Origin: Bacteroidales bacterium
GTDB lineage: Bacteria > Bacteroidota > Bacteroidia > Bacteroidales > Muribaculaceae
Assembly: GCA_004552485.1 (NCBI GenBank)
Contig: SFOH01000018.1
Span: 1-32,357, forward strand
Length of the DNA stretch: 32,357 bases
Direction: 5' to 3'
Position numbers and translations under genes: made by a program. Positions 15,914 to 23,442 of the stretch are shown piece by piece (position 1 is the stretch's first letter; each line of letters begins with the position of its first letter). The notes beneath the pieces were generated by a model. The model was not told where the DNA came from. It saw nothing but the letters and a program-made list of their open reading frames with translations, and searched no databases.

Positions 15914-17239
15914 ATGGCAGAAAAGAAAAAAAACTATGCGCTTCCCATAGCCATTATGTTTGCCCTCTTCTTCATGATTGCCTTCGTAACCGGCTATCAG
16001 AACCCCCTGGGCGACACCATCAAAAAAATGACCGGTGACAATATAATAATGTCACAGCTCGGCACCCTCGCCAACTTCATCGCCTACGCCGTCATGGGCT
16101 ATCCCGCCGGCCTGCTGCTCAAGAGCAAAGGCTACCGCGTCACCGCCCTCTGGGCCGTCACCGTCGGCTTCCTCGGCGTGCTCATCACCTACCTCTCCGG
16201 CTTCATCGCTGACAACTCCACCGCCGTCGTCATCTACATCATCGGCGCCTTCGTGGCCGGTTTCTCGATGTGCATGCTCAACACCGTGGTGAACCCCATG
16301 CTCAACTCGCTTGGCAAAGATCAGAAACAGGGCAACCAGCTCGTGCAGTTCGGCGGCTCATGCAACTCACTTGGCGCCACGCTCGCTCCTGTCATCGTCG
16401 GCGGCCTCATCGGCGGCTCAGCCTCCACCATCGCCTCCGCAAACCCCGTCTTCTACATGGCCATGGCCATCTTCGCCGCAGCCTTCCTCGTGCTCTATTT
16501 CACCAAACTGCCCGAGCCCAAGACCCTTGGCGAGAAGAACGCGCAGGTCAAGACCTCGAACGTCTTCAAGTTCTCCAACTTCACCTTCGGCGTGCTCGCC
16601 ATCTTCACCTACGTAGGCGTTGAGGTCGGCATGGCCAACTTCACAACCCAGTATCTCTCCGAGAGCAGCATCGTCGCCGCCGACAGCGGCGCCTCAGCCA
16701 TGGCCATCGCCGGCAGCGTCTGCGCCGTCTACTGGCTGATGATGCTCGTGGGCCGTCTCGTCGGCGGCGCCATCGGCGGCGTCGTCTCCTCGCGCACCAT
16801 GCTCACAGCCACCTCAGCCGTGGCCATCATCCTCATCGCCCTCGGCATCTGCATGGGCGAGAGCCCCGTGCCCTTCTTCGGCTTCGACGCTCCCACCTTC
16901 TCATTCTTCACCTGCACCATCCCCGTCAACGCCCTCTTCTTCATCTGCGTAGGCCTCTGCACCTCCGTCATGTGGGGCGCCATCTTCAACCTCTCCGTAC
17001 AGGGCCTGGGCAAGTACACCGACGTGGCCTCCGGCATCTTCATGGTGATGGTCTGCGGCGGCGGCATCTTCCCCTTCATCCAGGGCACCATCGCAGGCTC
17101 CGGCATCCTCAACAGCTTCTGGCTCCCCGCCGCCCTCTGCTTCTACATCCTCCTCTACGCCCTCTTCCTCTCCTACCCCTCTCGCAAGAGCCTCGGCGCC
17201 GAGCGCGTCTATGAAGACGGCGAAAAAGTGGAAGCCTGA
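15914..17239 (+). CDS. MFS sugar transporter, FucP/GluP-like
   Basis: A 441-residue inner-membrane protein with about 12 hydrophobic helices. The opening helix (FALFFMIAFVTGYQNPLGDT) and the pairing of GNQLVQFGGSCNSLGAT with a GRLVGG motif (second half) fit the fucose:H+ symporter (FHS) group of the major facilitator superfamily, which carries L-fucose, glucose or galactose. The exact sugar cannot be told by eye. It may work with the GH97 glucosidase product (glucose), but the two genes are on opposite strands and not adjacent. It is closed by a textbook terminator at 17308-17350. Confidence 0.82.
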   Translation: MAEKKKNYALPIAIMFALFFMIAFVTGYQNPLGDTIKKMTGDNIIMSQLGTLANFIAYAVMGYPAGLLLKSKGYRVTALWAVTVGFLGVLITYLSGFIADNSTAVVIYIIGAFVAGFSMCMLNTVVNPMLNSLGKDQKQGNQLVQFGGSCNSLGATLAPVIVGGLIGGSASTIASANPVFYMAMAIFAAAFLVLYFTKLPEPKTLGEKNAQVKTSNVFKFSNFTFGVLAIFTYVGVEVGMANFTTQYLSESSIVAADSGASAMAIAGSVCAVYWLMMLVGRLVGGAIGGVVSSRTMLTATSAVAIILIALGICMGESPVPFFGFDAPTFSFFTCTIPVNALFFICVGLCTSVMWGAIFNLSVQGLGKYTDVASGIFMVMVCGGGIFPFIQGTIAGSGILNSFWLPAALCFYILLYALFLSYPSRKSLGAERVYEDGEKVEA

Positions 17240-17307
17240 CCCCTCCGAACACCCGGCGTCCGGCCCGAATCACGGCCGAAGGCGTCGCCCGCGACATAAC
17301 GCATCAA

Positions 17308-17350
17308 TGTCCGCGCAGAGCCCCGAAAGGCCCGCGCGGACATTTTTTTT
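17308..17350 (+). terminator. Rho-independent terminator after the MFS gene
   Basis: A perfect 9-base stem, TGTCCGCGC (17308-17316) with GCGCGGACA (17334-17342), is followed by eight T. The loop contains GGGG/CCTTTC-like complementary bases. It is the clearest intrinsic terminator in the window. Confidence 0.9.
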
Positions 17351-17678
17351 AAAGTTTTTTTAAAAAAAGATACACTATGTCAAAAAAAAATTGTAATTTA
17401 GCGGCAAATATTGTGGAATAATATGCCCGGCCGCCTCAAAAGCAGGGGTAACCGACTGTTAGCCAAAGTGTTGCGCAGACAAACCCCGTTTTCGGCCGGC
17501 ACTCGTGATTCCTTACATACTTTTTCCGTATAACTCTCCTATAACTTTCATCCTTTCTTCCTGACCCTTAAAAATTACCCCACTGCCCCAACGCAGCAAT
17601 TCCCCGCCGGAACGGCTGCCACGAAATCTAAATCCCGAAAATAAAAAACAAAAAATTAGTAACATAAACATTTTCTCT
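17351..17678 (+). other. Long AT-rich region upstream of the OmpA gene (leader/promoter)
   Basis: There are 328 bases without a gene. Runs of A and T occupy 17351-17400, pyrimidine-rich sequence 17510-17600, and A-rich sequence the last 50 bases before the ATG (typical of highly translated Bacteroidetes genes). No exact TAnnTTTG is present. The nearest candidates are TAACTTTC (17542-17549) and TAATTTAG (17394-17401), each one base off. The promoter of a major porin must lie here, but I cannot place it firmly. Confidence 0.5.
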
Positions 17679-18887
17679 ATGAAAAAAAGTACACTCCTTG
17701 CTCTTGCTTTTGTACTGGCAGGCGGCGCCACGGCTCTGGCCCAGGACGCAGCCCCTCAGGAAGTGACCTACGTTGAGGACCCCTCCCAGGGCTATCTCTT
17801 CAACCGTTTCAAAGACAACTGGTTCATCACCGCTGAAGGCGGCGCTAACATCTACTTCTCCCACGGCGACAAAGAGCGCAGCACATGGGATCGCTTCGGT
17901 CCTGCCGCAGGCGTCTATGTCGGCAAGTGGTTCAGCCCCATCATCGGTCTGCGTGCCGGTGTCAACTTCATGGTCACCAAAGGCCTGTCCGACATCCGCA
18001 CCGTTGACACCCGTCCCGCTATGATCAACGGCAAATACAACCAGAAATTCAACGAGGTAGGTCCCGTCTTCGACGTACTCCTCAACCTCACCAACTGGTG
18101 GTGCGGCTATCACCCCGGCCGCAAGTATAACTGTGTATTCTATGCCGGTGGCGGTGGCTACTGGACATATGCCCGCCGCTACGAACAGGATGCCGCCGGC
18201 AACTGGAACAACGGCAAATGGCAGCGCAACGACGACCGCATCCTCACCTTCCGTGCCGGTGTCATCAACTCCTACAACATCAACGAGAAGGTTCAGCTTG
18301 CCCTCGACATCCGCTACAGCGGCCTTGACAACCATGTTGACGAAGCCGGCAATGCCTGGAACCGCACAAGCCACGACCTCGCCGCATTCCTGGGCGTAAC
18401 CTACCTCTTCAACAAACGCGAGTGGAACGCTCCCGTCGTTCCCGTTTGCCCGCCCGCCGAGAACTGCGACGCCCTCCGCGCCCGCCTCGAGGCTGCCGAA
18501 GGCCGCATCGCCGACCTCGAAGACCAGCTCAAGAACGCTCAGAAGCCCGTTGTCAAGAAGGCTCCCCTCGCCACCATCTACTATCCCATCAACATCTTCA
18601 AACTCACCAAGAAAGATGTGCTCATCCTCAACGCCTGCGCTGAGGTCATGAAGGATAACCCCGACAACCACTACGTCATCACCGGCTGGGCCGACAACTA
18701 CACCGGTAACGACCAGATCAACACCCGCCTGCGCCACAACCGCGTGAACGGTGTGAAGAAACAGCTCCTCAAGGACGGCGTTCCCGAGTCACAGCTGACC
18801 GCCACCATCAACGACGGCAACCTAGTTGACCTGGGCGAGAAGTATGTAGCCCTCGACCGCGCCGTGACCATCGAGCAGGCCCAGTAA
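17679..18887 (+). CDS. OmpA-like major outer-membrane protein
   Basis: A 402-residue outer-membrane protein. The signal peptide is MKKSTLLALAFVLAGGATALAQ. Residues about 40-250 are aromatic, alternating beta-barrel sequence (such as NWFITAEGGANIYF and KWFSPIIGLRAGVNF). A linker with PPAENCDALRARLEAAEGR forms a short coiled coil after a cysteine. The C-terminal third (from about 300) is an OmpA peptidoglycan-binding domain, with TGWADNYTGND and INTRLRHNRVNGVKKQLL holding the conserved Asp and Arg. It resembles Bacteroidales OmpA-like proteins such as P. gingivalis Omp40/41. Role: anchoring outer membrane to peptidoglycan and stability. The long leader and A-rich initiation region suggest high expression. 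Confidence 0.88.
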   Translation: MKKSTLLALAFVLAGGATALAQDAAPQEVTYVEDPSQGYLFNRFKDNWFITAEGGANIYFSHGDKERSTWDRFGPAAGVYVGKWFSPIIGLRAGVNFMVTKGLSDIRTVDTRPAMINGKYNQKFNEVGPVFDVLLNLTNWWCGYHPGRKYNCVFYAGGGGYWTYARRYEQDAAGNWNNGKWQRNDDRILTFRAGVINSYNINEKVQLALDIRYSGLDNHVDEAGNAWNRTSHDLAAFLGVTYLFNKREWNAPVVPVCPPAENCDALRARLEAAEGRIADLEDQLKNAQKPVVKKAPLATIYYPINIFKLTKKDVLILNACAEVMKDNPDNHYVITGWADNYTGNDQINTRLRHNRVNGVKKQLLKDGVPESQLTATINDGNLVDLGEKYVALDRAVTIEQAQ

Positions 18888-18962
18888 GGCTCATCCCTTC
18901 GACATCCTCCCCCCGGTGCTGAGCGCCCACCCGCTCAGACACCCATCATAGATAATTAGTTA

Positions 18963-18997
18963 GGAAGGCGTCTCCCCGTGACGGGAAGGCGCCTTCT
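18963..18997 (+). terminator. Strong hairpin after the OmpA gene
   Basis: GAAGGCG (18964-18970) pairs with CGCCTTC (18990-18996). The stem continues inward (TCT with AGG, then CCCG with CGGG) with one mismatch to a 3-base TGA loop, about 15 pairs in all. There is no T run after it, so it could be a transcript-stabilising 3' hairpin rather than an intrinsic terminator. Confidence 0.6.
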
Positions 18998-19306
18998 GCC
19001 GTACCTGCGGGCGCCGGCCGCGAGCCTGGTCCGACCTCTGACTGTCCCGGATTCCGAGGCTCCCCGACCTCCGTTATCACTCCCCGTTACGCCTCTCTTC
19101 GCAACGCCAATCAGCATCAGAGAAGCGTCAGAGGCGCAGATAAACGCTTTTTAACAGAAATGTGAAGAGGTTTTTAGCGGCGAGAAGAAAAGTTCACCCT
19201 GAATCGTTAAAAGTCAAGATTTAGCGCTTTCTGCTGATAATCAACTCGTTACATTAGGAGGTGAACAGAATATTAACAACTTTTACATAATTTAATGCGC
19301 GAAAAG
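18998..19306. other. Intergenic region before ndk
   Basis: No coding region is supported. GC falls from high to low along it. CGCCTCT (19090-19096) pairs with AGAGGCG (19130-19136), and CTTC with GAAG inside, giving a possible 47-base stem-loop. The last 150 bases are AT-rich, as expected upstream of the ndk promoter. Confidence 0.4.
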
Positions 19307-19338
19307 TTGGCTCGTTCCAAATTTTTTTCTTACCTTTG
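19307..19338 (+). promoter_or_regulatory. Promoter of ndk
   Basis: TTGG (19307-19310), 20 bases, TACCTTTG (19331-19338). The -7 box is exact and the -33 box is approximate. The leader to the ATG at 19452 is about 107 bases. Confidence 0.65.
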
Positions 19339-19451
19339 AGCATCTGACAAGGAAAAGCCCATTCAGACGCATTTCTTTAAATCTAATTTAACATTTGGCC
19401 TCTGACCACAAGCCCTCCTGTCAGACACCATCCAAAAACGAACTAACAGAC

Positions 19452-19916
19452 ATGGAAAAAACCCTCGTTATCCTCAAACCCAGCACCATCCAGCGCGGCC
19501 TCGTCGGCCAAGTTCTCGACCGTTTCCAGCGCAAAGGCCTCAAAATCGCCGGCCTGAAGATGATGCAGCTTGACGAGAAAATCCTGCGCGAGCACTACGC
19601 CCACCTGGTCGACCGCCCCTTCTTCCCCACTCTCTTAGCCTCGATGATGGCTACCCCCGTGATCGTCATCTGCCTCGAAGGCAAAGACGCTGTCGAAGTT
19701 GTGCGCGCCATGACCGGCGTCACCAACTCTCGCAAAGCCGCCCCCGGCACCATCCGCGGCGACTTCGGCATGAGCGGCCAGGAGAACATCGTCCATGCCT
19801 CTGACAGCGTTGAAAACGGCATGATCGAAGTGAAACGCTTCTTTGCCGACAATGAAATATTTACCTACTCCCTCCTTGCTGAGCCCGCTACGTACGGGCC
19901 TGACGAGCTAAACTGA
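19452..19916 (+). CDS. ndk: Nucleoside diphosphate kinase
   Basis: Transfers the gamma phosphate of ATP to nucleoside diphosphates through a phosphohistidine. The 154-residue protein starts MEKTLVILKPSTIQRGLVG. His115 in ENIVHASDSVENG is the catalytic histidine, and PGTIRGDFG is the conserved nucleotide-site loop. An in-frame extension upstream to 19395 is rejected because family proteins begin at this ATG. The M23 gene follows 254 bases later. In that gap I see only a short CGGCG/CGCCG hairpin (19928-19944), possibly ending ndk, and no clear promoter. Confidence 0.97.
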   Translation: MEKTLVILKPSTIQRGLVGQVLDRFQRKGLKIAGLKMMQLDEKILREHYAHLVDRPFFPTLLASMMATPVIVICLEGKDAVEVVRAMTGVTNSRKAAPGTIRGDFGMSGQENIVHASDSVENGMIEVKRFFADNEIFTYSLLAEPATYGPDELN

Positions 19917-20170
19917 ACGGGCACCCACGGCGCTCTTCACGCCGCCCCGGAGTCTTTGATGTTTCTATAAATGATTGCACCTATTGAAGATTCCACAAGT
20001 CCCGAACCGTTCCACCAACCTCTTCCCCAAACAACCAACAAACAACCCCACTTTTCACAGAAGACAAACCAATTAAAAAATTTATCCGCACGCCGTCATC
20101 CCAGTTCTGAGTATCTCCGATGATGAGCACGCCGGCGGCAGGCCGGACCGCGGACAGCAAGCAGATACCA

Positions 20171-21199
20171 ATGAATCTCTCTCGTATTACAACATCAATC
20201 GCAGTAGCTCTCCTCGCATCATTCACCTCTTTTTCTCAGACCTACCGCCTTCCCGGCCAGCACACCAATCAGGCACAGGAACTCCTCGCTGACCAGGCCA
20301 AAATCAACCACTCCATCTCCGTAAAGCCCACAATTGACTACCTCAATTACTCCGAGGAGGAGGAGCCCGAATCTGACATCTATTCCATCGGTTGGAATTC
20401 AAATATGGTGAACTGCTACGCCAACGTAACCGTTCCCCAGACCAAAGTTATACGCGGCCTCGACAAATTCCACATGCCCTGCCGCGGTTACGTCACCAGC
20501 CCCTACGGCTTCCGCCCCCGCTTCGGTCGCATGCACCGCGGCGTCGACCTGAAAGCCTCCATCGGTGACACCATCTATTCAACCTTCGACGGACGCGTGC
20601 GCCTCACCAAATACGAGGCCAAAGGTTACGGTTACTACGTGGTTGTCCGCCACACCAACGACCTTGAGACCGTCTACGGCCACCTCACACGCTTCCTCGT
20701 GAAGCCCGGCGAATACGTAAAAGCCGGCACACCCATCGGCCTGGCCGGCAGCACCGGCCGCTCAACCGGCCCGCACCTCCACTTCGAGACACGCTTCATG
20801 GGCTATGCCATCAACCCCGCCGCTATCTTCGACTTCGCCAACCAGACCACCCACACCGACACCTACACCTTCGACAAGCGCACCTATCAGCAGCCGCGTA
20901 ACTACTCGCCCGAAGCCAACGCTTCCTACGCACAGTCTTACAACAGCTCACGCGCCAAGGCCGCTTACTCAAACAAGCGTTCTTCCTCAAAGGCAAGCGC
21001 CAAGAAAAGCTACGAGTCGAAGAAGTCTGCAAACGCTTCGCAGAAAGAGGCCAAGTCAAAGAACACAACCATCCGCAAGGGTGACTCTCTCAGCAAAATC
21101 GCCGCACGCAACGGCATGAGCGTCAAGAAACTCTGCCAGATCAACGGCATCAAAGCCAGCCACAAGCTGCAACCCGGACAGTCACTCCGCGTTAAATAA
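20171..21199 (+). CDS. M23 (LytM) peptidoglycan endopeptidase with C-terminal LysM
   Basis: A 342-residue exported cell-wall hydrolase. It has a signal peptide (MNLSRITTSIAVALLASFTS) and a LytM domain with zinc ligands His122 and Asp126 in HRGVDL and His204 in HLHFE (His202 also conserved), plus TVYGHLTRF. A Ser/Lys/Ala-rich linker spans about 240-297, and one LysM domain (298-342, RKGDSLSKIAARNGMSVKKL) binds glycan. All catalytic residues are present, so it is probably an active endopeptidase acting on cross-bridges, like NlpD/DipM-type proteins but active. The start at 20171 is chosen because it begins the signal peptide; an in-frame start at 20120 would bury it. A hairpin follows the stop. 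Confidence 0.93.
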   Translation: MNLSRITTSIAVALLASFTSFSQTYRLPGQHTNQAQELLADQAKINHSISVKPTIDYLNYSEEEEPESDIYSIGWNSNMVNCYANVTVPQTKVIRGLDKFHMPCRGYVTSPYGFRPRFGRMHRGVDLKASIGDTIYSTFDGRVRLTKYEAKGYGYYVVVRHTNDLETVYGHLTRFLVKPGEYVKAGTPIGLAGSTGRSTGPHLHFETRFMGYAINPAAIFDFANQTTHTDTYTFDKRTYQQPRNYSPEANASYAQSYNSSRAKAAYSNKRSSSKASAKKSYESKKSANASQKEAKSKNTTIRKGDSLSKIAARNGMSVKKLCQINGIKASHKLQPGQSLRVK

Positions 21200-21211
21200 G
21201 ACAAACCAATC

Positions 21212-21247
21212 AACAGCGCGCTCATCTTTTTGGTGGGCGCGTTTGTT
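21212..21247 (+). terminator. Probable terminator after the M23 gene
   Basis: AACAGCGCGCTCATC pairs with GGTGGGCGCGTTTGTT across TTTT, with several G-U pairs and one bulge. It lies 12 bases after the stop codon. The T run is short, so efficiency is uncertain. Confidence 0.5.
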
Positions 21248-21333
21248 ATGACATAAGGCGAGACAGCCACAGAGCCGGACCGCGCCCCGCGGCGCCCTCC
21301 GGCATCTTCACAAACCCCAAAAACAGACACATC

Positions 21334-22512
21334 ATGGCAGCAAAAAAAGGAGACATAGTGAGATACCTCAACGCCGTCGGCGGCGGCCGCGTGCTTCGCA
21401 TCGAAGGTCAGACAGCCATCGTCGACGACGACGGCTTCGAGACACCCGTGCCCGTGCGCGAGTGTGTGGTGGTGCGCACCGCCGAGCAGGACGTCGCCGC
21501 GCGTCCCAAACCCGCTGCCAACGCCCCCGTCGTCAGCGCCAAAGCCGCGTCTGCCGCTAAAAGCAGCGCCACGTCGGCTCCCGCACAGGCTCCCGCACCC
21601 GTCGTGGCTCCGAAAGCCGCAGACTCAGGCATCGGCGGCTATGAGGCTGATTCTGAGCCGGATGAAGAGGAGGAGACGCCCAACGGCAACGTCCTCAACG
21701 TCGTCCTCGGCTTCGAGGCCATAAACCCCAGGGAGATGTCGCACACCGACTACGAGGCCTCGCTCGTCAACGACTCGAACTATTACCTCTACTTCACTTT
21801 CCTCACTGCCGAGGCCGACACGCCCGAGCTGTGGACAACGCGCTATGCCGGCGTCGTCGAACCCAACATCCAGCTGCTCCTCGGCACATTCACGCCCGAA
21901 GACGTCAGCCGTTTCGACCGCATCGCCGTCCAGTACGTCGCATTCAAGCGTCGCAGCTCGTTCGAGCCAAAAGCCCCTGCGTCAGTGTCTTACAAGGTCG
22001 ACACCACCAAGTTCTTCAAGCTCCACTGCTTCCGCGAGAACATGTACTTCGACGCACCTGTCCTGGCCTTCCAAATCGTGCGCGACGACAAGCCCTGCAA
22101 CACACCCGAGCCGCAGATCGACACCGCCGAACTCGAGCGCGAGATGCGCCGCAAGAAAGCCGCCGACTCCCGCCGTCCCGTGCGACGCCGCGTCGAGCAC
22201 CACGCCGACAACCCCAACGAGCCGCTGGTCGTCGACCTCCACATCTCCGAGCTCGTCGACAACACACGCGGCCTGAGCAACGCCGATATGCTCAATCTCC
22301 AGATCGACCGCTTCCGCGACGTCATGCGCAAAAACCTGCGCAATGTCGGCCGCCGCATCATTTTCATCCACGGCAAGGGCGAAGGCGTTCTGCGCCAGGC
22401 GCTTATGAAGGAGCTGTCCCACATGTTCAAGGGCCACGATGTCCAGGACGCCTCGTTCCGCGAATACGGCTACGGCGCCACCCAGGTCACCATCCGCAAC
22501 GTACGCCGCTAA
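21334..22512 (+). CDS. DUF2027 protein with C-terminal Smr domain
   Basis: A 392-residue protein. The N-terminus (MAAKKGDIVRYLNAVGGGRV, then IVDDDGFETPVPVRECVVV) is a small SH3-like beta domain. An Ala/Pro-rich linker (about 55-95) and a DUF2027 beta domain (about 110-250) follow. The C-terminal Smr domain has DLH at 301-303 and HGKGEGVLRQAL starting at His346, the two hallmark motifs. Smr domains of this type bind nucleic acid or nick DNA/RNA; in MutS2 they act in recombination or ribosome rescue. This DUF2027-Smr fusion is a Bacteroidetes form, and its cellular role is not known to me. There is no signal peptide, so it is cytoplasmic. The flavodoxin/ferredoxin gene follows after 51 bases. 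Confidence 0.88.
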   Translation: MAAKKGDIVRYLNAVGGGRVLRIEGQTAIVDDDGFETPVPVRECVVVRTAEQDVAARPKPAANAPVVSAKAASAAKSSATSAPAQAPAPVVAPKAADSGIGGYEADSEPDEEEETPNGNVLNVVLGFEAINPREMSHTDYEASLVNDSNYYLYFTFLTAEADTPELWTTRYAGVVEPNIQLLLGTFTPEDVSRFDRIAVQYVAFKRRSSFEPKAPASVSYKVDTTKFFKLHCFRENMYFDAPVLAFQIVRDDKPCNTPEPQIDTAELEREMRRKKAADSRRPVRRRVEHHADNPNEPLVVDLHISELVDNTRGLSNADMLNLQIDRFRDVMRKNLRNVGRRIIFIHGKGEGVLRQALMKELSHMFKGHDVQDASFREYGYGATQVTIRNVRR

Positions 22513-22563
22513 CCCCCCGCACGTGCCATAATACACCGTCGCTCAACACACATAGCCTCTGCC

Positions 22564-23352
22564 ATGATTGTATACTTCAGCGGAACCGGCAACACACGCC
22601 ACTGCGCCATGCTTCTTAGCCGCCTTCTGGGCGATGTGCCCGTGGAGCTCACCCGCAACATGCTGGAGAATCCGGAAAAATGCGCCCTGCCGGCGCCGGA
22701 TAAGGAACGCCGCATAATTTGGATGTTTCCCGTATACAGCTGGGGAATACCCGTGAAAGTGCTCCGTGCAATGCGGCACATACACATCCCCGACGTTCAC
22801 TCTCTCACAAACTGGATGGTGTGCACCTGCGGCGACGACATCGGCCGCACAGCGCACCTGTGGCGACGTGCCATGCGCCGACGACACTTACGCACTGCCG
22901 CCGCTTTCTCCGTGCAAATGCCCAACACCTATGTGTTCATGAAAGGATTTGACGTGGACAGCCCGGAGCTGGAACACAAGAAGATTGCCGATGCCGAGGA
23001 CCGTCTGCACAAAATTGCCGCGCTCATTGCCGCCGGCCGTCCCACGCCTGACTCCATCGTCCCCGGCCGCTGGGCGTGGGTGAAGACAGCCCTCATACGC
23101 CCCTATTTCAACGCTTTCTGCACCGGCACCGGCCCGTTTGCCGCCACCGATGCCTGCGTGGGCTGCGGCCTTTGCGCACGGAGGTGCCCCATGCAGAACA
23201 TCACCATCACCGCCCAACATCGTCCCGCCTGGGGCAATGATTGCCTCCTCTGCACGCGCTGCTACCACATCTGCCCCGCCCACGCCGTAGCCTACGGACG
23301 CACCACGCGCGGCAAAGGCCAATTCACTAAATGGCTCACCCCCCGCAAGTGA
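22564..23352 (+). CDS. EFR1-family flavodoxin / 2[4Fe-4S] ferredoxin fusion protein
   Basis: A 262-residue cytoplasmic redox protein. The flavodoxin-like start MIVYFSGTGNTRHCA binds FMN phosphate. A middle part includes WMFPVYSWGIPV. The C-terminus carries two [4Fe-4S] motifs: Cys198-Cys201-Cys204-Cys208 and Cys227-Cys230-Cys233-Cys237, each with Pro after the last Cys. Proteins of this layout (called EFR1 family in annotation databases) are presumed electron carriers; partners are unknown. It is convergent with the serpin gene, with no terminator visible in the 77-base gap, only a 26-base repeat. Confidence 0.88.
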   Translation: MIVYFSGTGNTRHCAMLLSRLLGDVPVELTRNMLENPEKCALPAPDKERRIIWMFPVYSWGIPVKVLRAMRHIHIPDVHSLTNWMVCTCGDDIGRTAHLWRRAMRRRHLRTAAAFSVQMPNTYVFMKGFDVDSPELEHKKIADAEDRLHKIAALIAAGRPTPDSIVPGRWAWVKTALIRPYFNAFCTGTGPFAATDACVGCGLCARRCPMQNITITAQHRPAWGNDCLLCTRCYHICPAHAVAYGRTTRGKGQFTKWLTPRK

Positions 23353-23390
23353 ATTGCGGAGGGCAAGATATAAGAAATACGGGGAAAGTG

Positions 23391-23442
23391 TAGGCGCAGC
23401 GTATTACTCGTCAATGCAGGCGCAGCGTATTACCCGTTGATA
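23391..23442. repeat. Two tandem 26-base repeats across the serpin stop codon
   Basis: Copy 1 (23391-23416) and copy 2 (23417-23442) share AGGCGCAGCGTATTAC, then YCGTYRAT. Copy 2 contains the end of the serpin gene including its TAA, so the stop codon region is duplicated just downstream. There are only two units. Confidence 0.8.

Noticed and set aside
19395..19451. N-terminal extension of ndk
   Set aside because: Nucleoside diphosphate kinases begin at the MEKTLVILKP start; the extension covers the leader downstream of a good promoter.
20120..20170. Upstream start for the M23 peptidase
   Set aside because: It would place 17 polar residues before a normal signal peptide.
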